Origin: Bin5 sp965221345
GTDB lineage: Bacteria > Chloroflexota > Anaerolineae > Caldilineales > Caldilineaceae
Reading direction: 5' to 3'
DNA length: 64,000 bases
Assembly: GCA_965221345.1 (NCBI GenBank)
Contig: CBDCSD010000001.1
Coordinates: 310,001 to 374,000 of the forward strand
Shown: piece by piece, positions 41,813-51,303 of the stretch
Layout: each line of letters starts with the position of its first letter
How positions within the stretch are numbered: the first letter of the stretch is position 1
The notes under the pieces: model-generated
Seen by the model: the letters and a program-made list of their open reading frames with translations, nothing else
Databases searched by the model: none
Told to the model about the DNA's origin: nothing
Position numbers and translations under genes: made by a program

Positions 41813-42916
41813 TTAGGCCGCCGCCGCCAAGAGCCTTTTCTGTGTCTTCTCCCCGCCGGCGCTGTCCTGTACGGCCGTATCCACGGCTTCTTCTTGCGGG
41901 ACAAGATTGTTGGGCAACCCGGCCCGCTCCCGAATCTCAGCGTCGATCTGGGCGGCGACATCCGCTCTGTCTCTGAGAAAGGCCTTGGCCTGTTCCCGAC
42001 CCTGACCCAGGCGGAGATCGCCAAAGCGATAGAATGCGCCGCGCTTTTCGATGATGTCGAACTCGACACCCAGGTCCAGCAGGTCTCCCTGGGTGCTGAC
42101 TCCCTCGTTGTACATGATGTCGAACTCCGCCACCTTGAACGGCGCTGCCACCTTGTTCTTGCGCACCGTCACGCGCGTGCGGTTGCCGATCACCTCACTC
42201 CCCTGTTTGATCGACTGAATCCGCCTTATGTCCAGCCGCACACTCGCATAAAACTTCAGCGCCATCCCCCCAGACGTCGTCTCCGGATTGCCAAACATCA
42301 CCCCGATCTTCTGCCGCAACTGGTTGGTGAAAATCAGGCTCGTGTCGGTCGTCTTCACCGCTCCCACCAGCTTGCGCAACGCCTGGCTCATCAGCCGCGC
42401 CTGCAATCCCATGTGACTGTCGCCCATCTCCCCTTCGATCTCCGCACGCGGCACCAGCGCTGCCACACTGTCCACCACCACCACATCCATTGCCCCCGAA
42501 CGCACCAGCGCCTCCGCGATCTCCAGCGCCTGCTCCCCCGTATCCGGCTGCGATATGTACAGATTATCCACATCCACTCCGATCTTGCGCGCATAGCTCG
42601 GGTCCAGCGCATGCTCCACATCCACAAAGCCGCAGACGCCTCCCGCCCGCTGTGATTCCGCAATCGCATGCAGACACAGCGTCGTCTTGCCCGAACTTTC
42701 CGGCCCATACACTTCGATAATGCGCCCGCGCGGAATGCCTCCCACTCCCAGCGCTATGTCCAGGCTCAGACTGCCCGTCGGTATCGCCGCCACGTCCAGA
42801 CGGGTCGCCTCCCCCAGCTTCATGATGATCCCCTCGCCATAGCGGCGATTTAGATTGGCAATCGTCACTTCCAGCGCTTTGGCCGGTCCGCCATCCGCTG
42901 ATCGCTGTGTCGTCAT
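41813..42916 (-). CDS. recA: recombinase A
   Basis: A 367-residue RecA: Walker A GPESSGKTT (about 70-78), VVVDSVAALVPRAEIEGE (Walker B and following), loop L2 region IFTNQLRQKIGVMFGNPETT, and ALKFYASVRLDIRR. RecA coats single-stranded DNA for strand exchange and triggers LexA self-cleavage. The C-terminal tail (about 35 residues) is divergent. AAGGGAG precedes the ATG. Upstream lies a promoter overlapping a GAAC-N4-GTTC box, consistent with LexA control. Confidence 0.97.
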   Translation of the reverse strand: MTTQRSADGGPAKALEVTIANLNRRYGEGIIMKLGEATRLDVAAIPTGSLSLDIALGVGGIPRGRIIEVYGPESSGKTTLCLHAIAESQRAGGVCGFVDVEHALDPSYARKIGVDVDNLYISQPDTGEQALEIAEALVRSGAMDVVVVDSVAALVPRAEIEGEMGDSHMGLQARLMSQALRKLVGAVKTTDTSLIFTNQLRQKIGVMFGNPETTSGGMALKFYASVRLDIRRIQSIKQGSEVIGNRTRVTVRKNKVAAPFKVAEFDIMYNEGVSTQGDLLDLGVEFDIIEKRGAFYRFGDLRLGQGREQAKAFLRDRADVAAQIDAEIRERAGLPNNLVPQEEAVDTAVQDSAGGEKTQKRLLAAAA

Positions 42917-43452
42917 TTTTTCTCCCTTTACGGCCTGTTTTCGGTATCCTTTGACCTGTTCGGCGCGCCCCTGCTCATGAGGAGCGCCAAGTTGTTCCCA
43001 GAGGGGACTGATTCAGTTTATTATAGAACGCATGTTCATTTTCGGTCAAACTGCCTTCGCCGCGGATCCGTCCCAGGATGGCCTCGTGTTTCTGACCAGT
43101 CCCTGCTCCGCTACAACGGAACCGGCGGCGCAGGATATTCGGCTCGTCGTTTTTCATCCAACGATCCTGGTTCAGACGATATGCTCCTCCGAACCCGGAC
43201 GACGGTGGTTACGGGGCGGCCTGGGCCACGCGAAACGCACCCGAAACAGACATCGTGCCTGCAGTTCCGTTTTTTTCACTATCCAATTCTTGTCTTTTCG
43301 CGGCATCACCGACTATAATCCTTGCGCGGTTCAGATCCCCTCATTCGGACTACAGATCTCAGTTACTTCAGACGTGCACAGAGAAACCTCCATTCCACTT
43401 TAGAACTGACGCCACAATTGCGCCCAACGGTGGCGCGCCAATTGGACCTGGC
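42917..43452. other. recA control region and upstream spacer
   Basis: About 535 bases between divergent recA and a small hypothetical gene. The recA promoter and SOS box lie at 43020-43049; the rest shows no gene. Confidence 0.7.
43020..43049 (-). promoter_or_regulatory. recA promoter with LexA (SOS) box
   Basis: On the minus strand: TTGACC (43049-43044), 18-bp spacer, TATAAT (43025-43020). The spacer ends with GAACATGCGTTC (43037-43026), a perfect Gram-positive-type SOS operator abutting the -10 box. Predicted transcript leader is about 95 nt. Confidence 0.85.
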
Positions 43453-43791
43453 ATGAGTGTAAATCGTCGCAAACTGAACAGAGCTTGGGAAACGCTACGG
43501 TCGCTGCCGATCCCTGCCATTGGCTCCGATCGCCTGGTCGATCTGCACGATGATCTTCTACATTACGATACGGTTATCGCGCAGGAGATGCGGGAGTATC
43601 TGCGGGGGCGTTTCATCAATCGAATCCGCGTCCAGATCGACTGGGAGTTGGAGGAGACGCTGAGGTCGTTCAAGCCACAATCCTCAGCAGAGATGGAATG
43701 CAGGCGGGAGTTGCTGCGCTACAAGAGACGCATTGATGACGTAGTACGCCAGCTGCTCCACGGCCAGCTGGACGATCCCCCTCCCGAATAG
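43453..43791 (+). CDS. small hypothetical helical protein
   Basis: A 112-residue, highly charged protein beginning MSVNRRKLNRAWETLRSLPI. It contains DDLLHYDTVIAQEMREYLRG and ELEETLRSFKPQ, then RRELLRYKRRIDDVVRQLL, all predicted helix, with no membrane segment or known motif. The open frame extends upstream to 43255, but that part resembles intergenic sequence. No strong ribosome binding site is visible. No family is recognised. It stands alone, convergent to lysA. Confidence 0.6.
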   Translation: MSVNRRKLNRAWETLRSLPIPAIGSDRLVDLHDDLLHYDTVIAQEMREYLRGRFINRIRVQIDWELEETLRSFKPQSSAEMECRRELLRYKRRIDDVVRQLLHGQLDDPPPE

Positions 43792-43820
43792 AAGAGCGGC
43801 AGCGTTCTTCCTTCAGCCAG

Positions 43821-45146
43821 CTAAACGATATCCCGCAGTAGGAGATCGTCCACCGTTTCCCGGCGTTGCACCAGCCGCGCGAGCCCGTCGCGCAGCATCA
43901 CTACCGCCGGCCGCAATGCTCCGTTGTAGTTGCTCGCCATCATCAACTGATAGGCGCCGCTGACCGGAACAGCCAGCAGTTCTCCCGTTTCGATCTCGGG
44001 CATTGGCAGATCCTCGATGAGTAGATCGCCGCTTTCGCAGTATGGACCGGCCAGCCAGGCGGTTTCGGAAATCGGAGGCCTGCTCAGAGGGTCTGTGACC
44101 GGCAGTGCCGAATAGCGCGCCTGGTAGAGGGCCGGACGAATGTTGTCCGCCATACCGCCATCAAGCAGAAGCCAACGCCGGCCGCCCGCTCGCTTTACAG
44201 TTCCTACCCGATAAATGGCAACGCCGGCGCGGGCGACAAGGCTGCGCCCTGGCTCCACCTGCAGACGGGGCAGAGGCAAAGAACAGGACGACAGCTTCTC
44301 CGTCAACGCCGCCGCAACTTTCGCCACGTATTCCTCGATTGATTCATGCGGCAGATCCGCTTCATGGTAGGCGATGCCCCAACCACCGCCGGGGCTGAGC
44401 GCCTCGGCCCACCAGTTGCGTTCCCGCCGCAGGCGGCCCATCAGTCCGCACACCATATCCAGAGCGGGCAGCACCTGTTCGGCCGCGTGGAAATGCGACC
44501 CCTGGTGAAAGTGCAGCCCGGTAACGGGCAGCCCATTCCGCTGGCAGAAAGCCACCGCGTTGACACATTCATCGGCGTCCATCCCGAATTTGCTGTCATG
44601 CTGCCCCGTCTGGCGGAAAAGATGGGTGTCCACCGCGTAACCGGGGCGTACTCGCAACCACAGAGCCGGCGGCCGGGCGCCGGCGTGCGTCAGTTCGGCG
44701 ATGCGCTCCAACTCCGGCAAGTTGTCGACAACAAGCGTACCGGCCAGGTCCAGCCCTGCCTGCAGATCCGCCTGGCTCTTGTTAACGCCGTGCATCAGAA
44801 TTTGCGCGCGCGGCATACCGGCGGCGCGGGCGACGTGCATTTCACCGACACCGGTGCAGTCCAGCAGCAGATCGTGCGCCGCCATCAGACGGGCCATGGC
44901 CACATTCAGACATGCTTTGCCAGCATAAGTGATGCCTGACGGACCGGAATAGTGCCGGCTGAGCGCATCCCGATAGGCTTGTACGGCGCTGTCGATCGTC
45001 TGCTGATCATAGATATAGAGGGGTGTGCCGAATTCGGCAGCCAGCCCATTCAGATCACAGCCGCCGATGTGGAGCGAGAGTCTGTTATCTTTGGCGGGGC
45101 ACAGCGCAACGGTATCAGGGAAAAGCGAAAGACGGTCACGATACAT
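43821..45146 (-). CDS. lysA: diaminopimelate decarboxylase
   Basis: A 441-residue PLP enzyme of fold type III for the last step of lysine synthesis (meso-diaminopimelate to lysine). GITYAGKACLNVAMARLM contains the PLP lysine (near 73-90), HFHQGSH the conserved His, SPGGGWGIAYHEAD the phosphate-binding glycines, and YCESGDLL the active-site cysteine near the C-terminus. The family's usual start region fits the ATG at 45146 (MYRDRLSLFPDTV); the frame could extend to 45203. No other lysine genes are next to it. Confidence 0.93.
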   Translation of the reverse strand: MYRDRLSLFPDTVALCPAKDNRLSLHIGGCDLNGLAAEFGTPLYIYDQQTIDSAVQAYRDALSRHYSGPSGITYAGKACLNVAMARLMAAHDLLLDCTGVGEMHVARAAGMPRAQILMHGVNKSQADLQAGLDLAGTLVVDNLPELERIAELTHAGARPPALWLRVRPGYAVDTHLFRQTGQHDSKFGMDADECVNAVAFCQRNGLPVTGLHFHQGSHFHAAEQVLPALDMVCGLMGRLRRERNWWAEALSPGGGWGIAYHEADLPHESIEEYVAKVAAALTEKLSSCSLPLPRLQVEPGRSLVARAGVAIYRVGTVKRAGGRRWLLLDGGMADNIRPALYQARYSALPVTDPLSRPPISETAWLAGPYCESGDLLIEDLPMPEIETGELLAVPVSGAYQLMMASNYNGALRPAVVMLRDGLARLVQRRETVDDLLLRDIV

Positions 45147-45238
45147 CGCAGGAACCTTTACAACCAGGTAGAGATCAGTGGCGACCGGTTTTCCCGTCGC
45201 CAACCGGCCGATAAGCTGGAGCCGGCAACGAGAAAAAC

Positions 45239-46156
45239 CTATAAGAGCACCATCAGGATTCCGCAGATGGTAATCAGCCCGCCGATGATGCTGTTGAAAG
45301 AGGGGATCTCTCGCAGCAGGAGCGCGCCCAGCAGGACGCCGCCCAACACCTCCTGCGTGGCGATGAGATTGACATAGGTGGCGTTCACCCGCCGCAGGGC
45401 GGCGTTATAGAGGGTATGGCCGCATGCCAGTGGGAACACACCCAGGCCGACGATGCTGGCGACGGCGGGCCAGTTGAAGCTGCCGGGCGTATGGGTCGCC
45501 GCCGCCGCCGGAAGCAGCCAGAGCGCAGCCAGAATGTAGACTGAACCGGCGTACACCAGCAGCGGATACCGTTCCCGCTGGCTGCGGCCGGCAATGCTGT
45601 AGACAGCGTACGTGATGGCGCTGCCCAGAGCCAGTAGATCACCGATCAACATGCGGCGGGTGAAGTTAGACGATGCGCTGCCGCTTTGCCGTATGAGCGC
45701 GAGTATCGGCTCGAACCCGGACAGGACCGCCACGCCCACGACGGCCACGAGGATGCCCAGCCATTTGCGTTTCGACAGCGATTCTCCGAGCGCGAAGCGG
45801 GACAGCAGCGCGACCCAGATCGGCGCCGTATACATGATCGCCAGACTGTGCGCAATCGTCGTAAATTCGAGCGAGTAGGCGTAGAAGAAGAAATGCAGAG
45901 CAGCGACCAGCCCGACGAGGGCAAGACGGGGCCATTCAGACGCCAGCAGACCGCGCCCGCTCGCGTCGCCCCACGCCCCCCGGCTGCGCAGCAGAACCAC
46001 CCCTGACACGACAATGCCGGCCACCAGGAGACGACCGGCCGCGATTTCGAAAGATGATGCCGAACGGGCAGCCCACCGCACCAGCACCGGGCTGGTGCTG
46101 AAGAAGAGAACGGCAATCGCAACCAGCGCCAGCCCGCGACGTTCCTCGACTGTCAC
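45239..46156 (-). CDS. EamA-family (DMT) transporter
   Basis: A 305-residue membrane protein with ten hydrophobic segments forming two EamA repeats, the first around VLFFSTSPVLVRWAARSAS and SLAIMYTAPIWVALLSRFAL, the second around GSAITYAVYSIAGRSQRER and LIATQEVLGGVLLGALLL. The family exports metabolites such as amino acids or nucleobases; the substrate cannot be read. It lies 92 bases upstream of lysA on the same strand, so export of lysine or a related amino acid is conceivable but unproven. Confidence 0.9.
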   Translation of the reverse strand: MTVEERRGLALVAIAVLFFSTSPVLVRWAARSASSFEIAAGRLLVAGIVVSGVVLLRSRGAWGDASGRGLLASEWPRLALVGLVAALHFFFYAYSLEFTTIAHSLAIMYTAPIWVALLSRFALGESLSKRKWLGILVAVVGVAVLSGFEPILALIRQSGSASSNFTRRMLIGDLLALGSAITYAVYSIAGRSQRERYPLLVYAGSVYILAALWLLPAAAATHTPGSFNWPAVASIVGLGVFPLACGHTLYNAALRRVNATYVNLIATQEVLGGVLLGALLLREIPSFNSIIGGLITICGILMVLL

Positions 46157-46222
46157 GATATCGGTCCAAACTGTGCACAGGCCTGACGCCTGCGCTTCAG
46201 GGGGTGGGGGTCTCTGCTCGCT

Positions 46223-46357
46223 CTAAGGAACGGCGGGCGTAATCGCCACGTAGACCAGGCTCAACACCATGCTGAGCGCAATCAGCATGCTGAGAAAGTA
46301 GAATATCTTTTGGCTGCGGCTCAAGCGGCGGCGGCGTCTGCCCTGTCTGCGGCTCAT
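46223..46357 (-). CDS. 44-residue single-pass membrane peptide
   Basis: A short frame: MSRRQGRRRRRLSRSQKIF followed by YFLSMLIALSMVLSLVYVAI and a short TPAVP tail. A strongly basic, presumably cytosolic N-terminus precedes one TM segment (about residues 18-39). AGGGA lies seven bases before the ATG. It has stop codon TAG and the amino-acid pattern is far from random. No family is recognised; the shape recalls small membrane peptides that modulate larger membrane complexes. It lies 66 bases upstream of the EamA gene on the same strand. Confidence 0.65.
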   Translation of the reverse strand: MSRRQGRRRRRLSRSQKIFYFLSMLIALSMVLSLVYVAITPAVP

Positions 46358-46547
46358 GCAACTATCCCTTTCCGATTGTTGTGCGCCGATTTTCCAACCG
46401 GCCCGTCCTTCGCAAATCGTCGAATCATGTGATGGCGTGGTTCACATCATCATCGTCAGACTTATCTGCATCCTAAGAACCACACGAATCATAGTCGAAA
46501 TCGGTCTGTGAATCAAAGCAAGCGGGGGGTTGCATCCGTTGCGGCGC

Positions 46548-48926
46548 TCACTCGATGCGCAGAGGGCCGAGCAGCAGCCGATCCTCCTCCGCCGGGTTTA
46601 ACCTGTCCAGCACGCGCAGTCGTCGAAAATCGGGCCGGGTGTACAGCCCGATCTCGATCTGATAAAGGCCGGGCCGGGCGTCCAGCGGGACGGTGAATTC
46701 GTGTACGGTTGCGACGGTCTCGCCAGCGGCCCAGCCTTCCGTTGGCGGCGACGGTATCAGATCGGTGCCGCCGAACATCTCGAAACTGTCGGTCAGCAGA
46801 TGCGCGAAGACCGTATACGATTCAGCCACTCGACCTGTCGCGGTCCAGTAGAGGGTAACGGTCATCTCCTCGCCGGGAACCGGCGTGCGGCTGCTGAAGC
46901 TATAGCCGGCCAGGGTGACACTGTCGGCAAACTGCACATGCACAGGGATGGGGATCCTGCTGTCGCCGTCTTGAAAATCGTCTGCCTGCTCACCGGTCTG
47001 ACAGTCCGAAACAGCGAACCCAGCAGGACAGATCGTCACCTCGCCGAACGTATAGCTTGTGCCGCCGTCGACTTGGGGAAGGCGTTCGCCGCTGCGGTGG
47101 TCGTAAAACCCAACCTGCCAGTTGGCCCGATTCGGTGTATGGGCCGTATCTGGAATCGCAACCGTATAGCTGTCGAGCAGAAGGCGGCCCGGCTGCCAGC
47201 CACTGGTCGGGCGCAACCCACCGCCGGGCATCGTATCCAGCTGCGCGACGGTCAGACCGGTCCCATCCACAAGATGGATGAATAGAGACCAGTCATCGGC
47301 CAACCCCCTGCTGGCCCGGAACGCCAAGTCCACCTGCACCGCGTCACCGGGGAAAACGGTTAGTATCTGATGATTTTCTTCACTCGCCCACCCCGGCAAA
47401 CCATCATACGATGCGGCAGCACCTTGAAGCTCGATCTCGGAGTTGCCGGCGGCAAAGATCGAGAGGGGGGTCAAGGAGATAACACTGTTATGAGAACTGT
47501 CAGGAATCGGCATCGGTGGGGGCTTGTAGGCGGGGCGGATCAGGACAAAGGGTGTGGCCAGCGCCAGCAGACCAAGGACAGAGGTGACACTCCAGCCGAT
47601 TCGCCGGCCGAATCTGCTTCCCCACCCCGTCCAGCCCAGCGCCCACAACAGCGCCAGGGCCGGCAACGCGGCGAAGAAGTAACGTCCCTGGGCGGCCGGC
47701 GCCACCCGCATGAAGCGCAGCCAGGAGACCGTAAGAACGAGTAGCCACAGCAAAAGGATGGCGCGGGGCACGGGGAAAACGTAGCGCTCTGTGCGTCGGG
47801 CGTAGCCGGCGCGCGCCGTCCGTGCCACATGAAACAGCAGCCCAAGCGCAACGACAATTGCAACGACGCGCAGCGCCAGGTAGACCCAGGCGGGATAGGG
47901 CAGGTTCAGCCAGCCAAACAGCCCCCAGAAGGAATGTTCCAGCCCCCCCAACTCGCTCAGGATCTGCGACGGGCCAGCCGGAATGACTCGCAACAGGATA
48001 TTCGCCTCCCACATCTCCCACGCCAGGGGGTCGCCATAGAGCCGCCAGTTGCGCACGTACCACCAACCGGCAAGCAGTATCGCCGGCACGCCCGTCCACA
48101 GGGCAGCATCGAAGACAGCGCGCACGCTGCGGCTCCGCCAGGCCAACCACAGAACTGCAACTGCCGACACGCCCACCAGACCCAGCCCGCTCAGTTTGGA
48201 TAGCAGCGCCAGGCCAAGCGTGATGCCGAGTTTCAGTAAGCGGCTCTGTCGCGGCCGCCCCCCTTCTACCAGCATCTCCGTCAGCTGCCACAGGACAAGC
48301 GCCGCGGCTGCGTTGATCGCAGTGTCATTGCTGACAGAGGCGCTGATGAAGACGAATTGGGGTAGAAAGGCCGCGAATGCCGCACCCAGCAGGGCATCCT
48401 CCGGCGACAGAAGCAGGCGCAGACTGCGGTAGACCGCATAGACGGTTACCGCACCGAGGAAGACGGAGAAAAGACGGGCGGTGTGTAGGGCCAGGACGGA
48501 ATGGCGCCAGGGAAAGCGCTCCGCCTGCCGGTGGTGGATCAGATAGTTGCGGTTGATGTCGGCGTCGGGTTCGCCGATAGCGCGGTGGGGATTGGCCCGC
48601 GCGAAAAGCTCAGGGAAGTCGGACTGATCGATCAGAGAGGTGAGCAGCGCCGCGCCGGCGTAGTAGGCCGGCGCCTGCGTCCCTTGCTGCCGCCACAGCG
48701 CCTGCGTATTCGGCTCCGCTACCGGCAACGCCCGCAGCGTCACCAGATGTTGAACAAAGGCGTAATGCCAGATTTCGTCGGGCGCTTCGAATGGAGGGGT
48801 TACAAAACTGAACAGGCTGGCAAGAAGGACAAAGAACGCCAGTAGATTGCGAATTGTGGGGCGAACTACAGGGAGAGAAGGAGCGAATCGGCGCGGCGCC
48901 TCCCCCGCTTCACGGGAGTGGGACAT
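46548..48926 (-). CDS. DUF2142/GT-C type membrane glycosyltransferase-like protein
   Basis: A 792-residue protein. The first about 470 residues are polytopic (around 10-11 TM) and begin with a loop FVTPPFEAPDEIWHYAFVQHL, whose acidic residues and position match the GT-C fold first loop of DUF2142/lipid-linked sugar transferases. WRQQGTQAPAYYAGAAL follows. The C-terminal about 300 residues are extracytoplasmic beta-rich repeats (for example VTLAGYSFSSRTPVPGEEMTVTLYW in two parts). It probably transfers sugar from a polyprenyl carrier outside the membrane. The upstream GT2 gene ends immediately before its ATG. Confidence 0.85.
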   Translation of the reverse strand: MSHSREAGEAPRRFAPSLPVVRPTIRNLLAFFVLLASLFSFVTPPFEAPDEIWHYAFVQHLVTLRALPVAEPNTQALWRQQGTQAPAYYAGAALLTSLIDQSDFPELFARANPHRAIGEPDADINRNYLIHHRQAERFPWRHSVLALHTARLFSVFLGAVTVYAVYRSLRLLLSPEDALLGAAFAAFLPQFVFISASVSNDTAINAAAALVLWQLTEMLVEGGRPRQSRLLKLGITLGLALLSKLSGLGLVGVSAVAVLWLAWRSRSVRAVFDAALWTGVPAILLAGWWYVRNWRLYGDPLAWEMWEANILLRVIPAGPSQILSELGGLEHSFWGLFGWLNLPYPAWVYLALRVVAIVVALGLLFHVARTARAGYARRTERYVFPVPRAILLLWLLVLTVSWLRFMRVAPAAQGRYFFAALPALALLWALGWTGWGSRFGRRIGWSVTSVLGLLALATPFVLIRPAYKPPPMPIPDSSHNSVISLTPLSIFAAGNSEIELQGAAASYDGLPGWASEENHQILTVFPGDAVQVDLAFRASRGLADDWSLFIHLVDGTGLTVAQLDTMPGGGLRPTSGWQPGRLLLDSYTVAIPDTAHTPNRANWQVGFYDHRSGERLPQVDGGTSYTFGEVTICPAGFAVSDCQTGEQADDFQDGDSRIPIPVHVQFADSVTLAGYSFSSRTPVPGEEMTVTLYWTATGRVAESYTVFAHLLTDSFEMFGGTDLIPSPPTEGWAAGETVATVHEFTVPLDARPGLYQIEIGLYTRPDFRRLRVLDRLNPAEEDRLLLGPLRIE

Positions 48927-49820
48927 TTACCTCGAACTGGCTTTCCGCATCTGCTTTCCAGGCTCGGACAGCTCGGCAGAACCGGAGGAATCCGTCTCCT
49001 CCGCACTGCTGTCCTGCTGCCCCAGCTCCTCTGCCTTGAGGTTCTCTGCAGCCCGCTTCGGCGGTCGCCAGATGAAAAGATAGTAGAGCCAGCTTTTTAC
49101 AAATTGGAACCAGACATCCAACACACTAAAGTTGGACTCACCATTGGAGCGCACATATTCGTGCGTCGCCACTTCACTAATCCGGTAGCCGCTGCGCACG
49201 GTCTTGATGACCATCTCCTGCTCGATCGTGGGGATCTCCGATTCCAGCGCCAGGCTGCGAGCCACATCCGCCCGAATCGCCCGGAACCCGTTCTGCGAGT
49301 CGGTCAGGCGCACACCTTGACTGTAGTTGATACTGAGCGTGATCACCTGGCTGCCGAAGAGACGCACGAACTGATTGATGGTGGCGTGCAATTCGTCGCT
49401 CCCTCCCAACATGCGCGAGCCGGATACGTGATCGGCGCTGCCGTCGATAATCGGCTGGACGAGCGCGGGAATATCGCGGGGGTCATGGGAGCCGTCGGCG
49501 TCGATAAAAACGAGGATATCACCGCTGGCGTGGGAGATACCGACGCGCAGGGCATCGCCTTTGCCTTTGCCGTTATCCAGCAGAACGGTCGCGCCCAGTT
49601 CGGCGGCGATGTTCCGTGTATCATCGCTGCTGTGGCCGTCGACGACCAGCAGTTCGTCGGCATAGGGCGCGGCCCATTCCAGCACCGGTCGGATGTTGCG
49701 GCCCTCATTGCGGCAGGGCACGATCACCGAGACCCGAACCGCGCGCCCATCCGGCCCCCGGCGGGAGATGGCAGTAGGCCGGTCGGGTTGGGTATACCAG
49801 TTGGGTAGAATATCAGTCAC
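48927..49820 (-). CDS. family 2 glycosyltransferase (polyprenyl-phosphate sugar synthase type)
   Basis: A 297-residue GT-A fold enzyme: VSVIVPCRNEGRNIRPVLEW, VVDGHSSDDT, the metal-binding DADGSHDP (about 127-134) and SGSRMLGG. The C-terminal 90 residues have one weak hydrophobic segment (WLYYLFIW). This matches dolichyl- or polyprenyl-phosphate mannose/glucose synthases that load the carrier used by GT-C transferases, such as the one encoded immediately downstream (stop TAA followed directly by ATG). The two genes form an operon for glycan or protein glycosylation. Confidence 0.92.
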   Translation of the reverse strand: MTDILPNWYTQPDRPTAISRRGPDGRAVRVSVIVPCRNEGRNIRPVLEWAAPYADELLVVDGHSSDDTRNIAAELGATVLLDNGKGKGDALRVGISHASGDILVFIDADGSHDPRDIPALVQPIIDGSADHVSGSRMLGGSDELHATINQFVRLFGSQVITLSINYSQGVRLTDSQNGFRAIRADVARSLALESEIPTIEQEMVIKTVRSGYRISEVATHEYVRSNGESNFSVLDVWFQFVKSWLYYLFIWRPPKRAAENLKAEELGQQDSSAEETDSSGSAELSEPGKQMRKASSR

Positions 49821-50204
49821 AGATCATCTCAGAAAAACCGGTGGACTCCCGGCCCAGCCTTTTGCGGGCGGCATGTTGGCCCGGAGGAACTCCGTCTTGC
49901 CGATAAAACTTCGGCTGTTTTTGAACAGGTAACTGTCACTACTTTAGCAGCATTCAATGTCGATGCCAAGCCTCAGCGCCACCTGTCCGCCGGAATTGAC
50001 CGCCGACGGGCGATGCAGTAGAGTTCGTATTTGCCGGTCGCTACGTGCGCGTACCCCCGCGGTCGGCGACGGGTTAAGGGGGTCAAATTGACCGGATCGG
50101 ACGACCTTGCAATCTGAAGGATACTTTGTGTTGTGCATTCGCACACGACTTTGCCGCCAGAATTTCTTCAAATAGGACGCACTCAGCGCCTCCAGAGATC
50201 GACC
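49821..50204. other. divergent intergenic region
   Basis: About 385 bases between the GT2 gene (minus) and mazG (plus). No gene or repeat family is recognised; the minus frame 50432-49944 overlaps mazG antisense and is not supported. Confidence 0.6.
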
Positions 50205-51206
50205 ATGACCATATATGAACCATTCGGAGCGGTGGCAGCGGTAGCGCAGATCGTCGGCATCGACCCGCATGAAGGCATGCAGATCATCGGCGCGGCGCGC
50301 CTGGCCGCCCGCCATCATCCGCCTTTCGATCTGGGGCAGCCGGCGCTGGTGCTCGGCATCACCGATCAGCCGACCGCACAGGCGGTCCGTGCGGTGCTGA
50401 GCAATGCCTACCCTGACGACCACCTGCTGCAACTAATCTGCCCGGACGGGAATGGAGCGCGCGCACAGCGAGCACTTCCGCTGGCCGATCTTGCTGTGCT
50501 GGCGGGCAGTGCCGAGGGCGCCTGCCTGTACGTGCCCCCCCTTCCCCATAGCAGCTATGCCGATCTGCAGGACATAATGGCGCACCTGCGCGCGCCCTAC
50601 GGCTGCCCTTGGGATCGGGAGCAGACTCTTGCCACCACGCGGGCCTTTCTACTTGAAGAGGTAGCGGAGGCGCTCGAGGCGATGGACGCAGAAGATGAGG
50701 CGCATATCGCCGAGGAACTGGGCGATGTACTCGGTATCATCGCGATGATCGCGCAGATCGCCACCGAAGAGGACCGCTTCCAGATGGCCGACGCGGTGCG
50801 TCTGAGCGTGGAGAAGCTCATCCGCCGCCATCCCCACGTCTTCGGCGAAGACGAGATCGACGATATGGAGCAGCTGTTTGTACGCTGGGAAGAGATCAAA
50901 GCGGAGGAGCGGGCAGCCCAGGACAGACCTGCGCGCGGCCCGCTGGATGCAGTGCCGGCCGCACTGCCGGCCCTGCGCAAGGCGCGCGAAATGCAATCCA
51001 AGGCCGACAAAGCCGGTCTCCTCGACCGCGCCGCGCTGGCGCAAAGCAGTCCGGAGATGGTGGGTCTGCTGCCGGAGGGCAGCGACGAGCAGGCGCTGGG
51101 TCTATTGCTGTGGCGGCTTGTCGCCCTGGCGAGAGCGCGCGGCCTGGACGCGGAGGACGCGCTGCGTGCCTTCACAGGGCGTTGGCGCGCGCGTCTTACG
51201 GAGTGA
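50205..51206 (+). CDS. mazG: MazG-type nucleotide pyrophosphohydrolase
   Basis: A 333-residue protein. The MazG core spans about 125-290: IMAHLRAPYGCPWDREQTLAT, LLEEVAEALEAM, and EELGDVLGIIAMIAQIA carry the EExxE and ExxD magnesium motifs for hydrolysing NTPs to NMP and PPi (house-cleaning). The first about 115 residues resemble the end of the tetrapyrrole-methylase domain seen in YabN-type fusions, but the AdoMet-binding half is absent. The start at 50205 is chosen from the onset of conserved residues; 50133 is an alternative. It precedes the tRNA-Arg gene. Confidence 0.92.
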   Translation: MTIYEPFGAVAAVAQIVGIDPHEGMQIIGAARLAARHHPPFDLGQPALVLGITDQPTAQAVRAVLSNAYPDDHLLQLICPDGNGARAQRALPLADLAVLAGSAEGACLYVPPLPHSSYADLQDIMAHLRAPYGCPWDREQTLATTRAFLLEEVAEALEAMDAEDEAHIAEELGDVLGIIAMIAQIATEEDRFQMADAVRLSVEKLIRRHPHVFGEDEIDDMEQLFVRWEEIKAEERAAQDRPARGPLDAVPAALPALRKAREMQSKADKAGLLDRAALAQSSPEMVGLLPEGSDEQALGLLLWRLVALARARGLDAEDALRAFTGRWRARLTE

Positions 51207-51258
51207 TGCGGCACTTGGCAAGGAGAGAGAACACCCGCCGTTCACCCAGCCCTTACTT

Positions 51259-51288
51259 TTGAACATAGGGAACCGAACATGCTATACT
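51259..51288 (+). promoter_or_regulatory. promoter of tRNA-Arg
   Basis: TTGAAC (51259-51264), 18-bp spacer, TATACT (51283-51288), 15 bases before the tRNA 5' end. Confidence 0.75.
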
Positions 51289-51303
51289 TTGGCGTGCTTA
51301 TTT

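Noticed and set aside
42938..42960. GAACAGG and GAAAACAGG words close to the recA start as the SOS box
   Set aside because: They form an imperfect direct repeat, not a dyad, and a perfect box lies in the promoter at 43026-43037.
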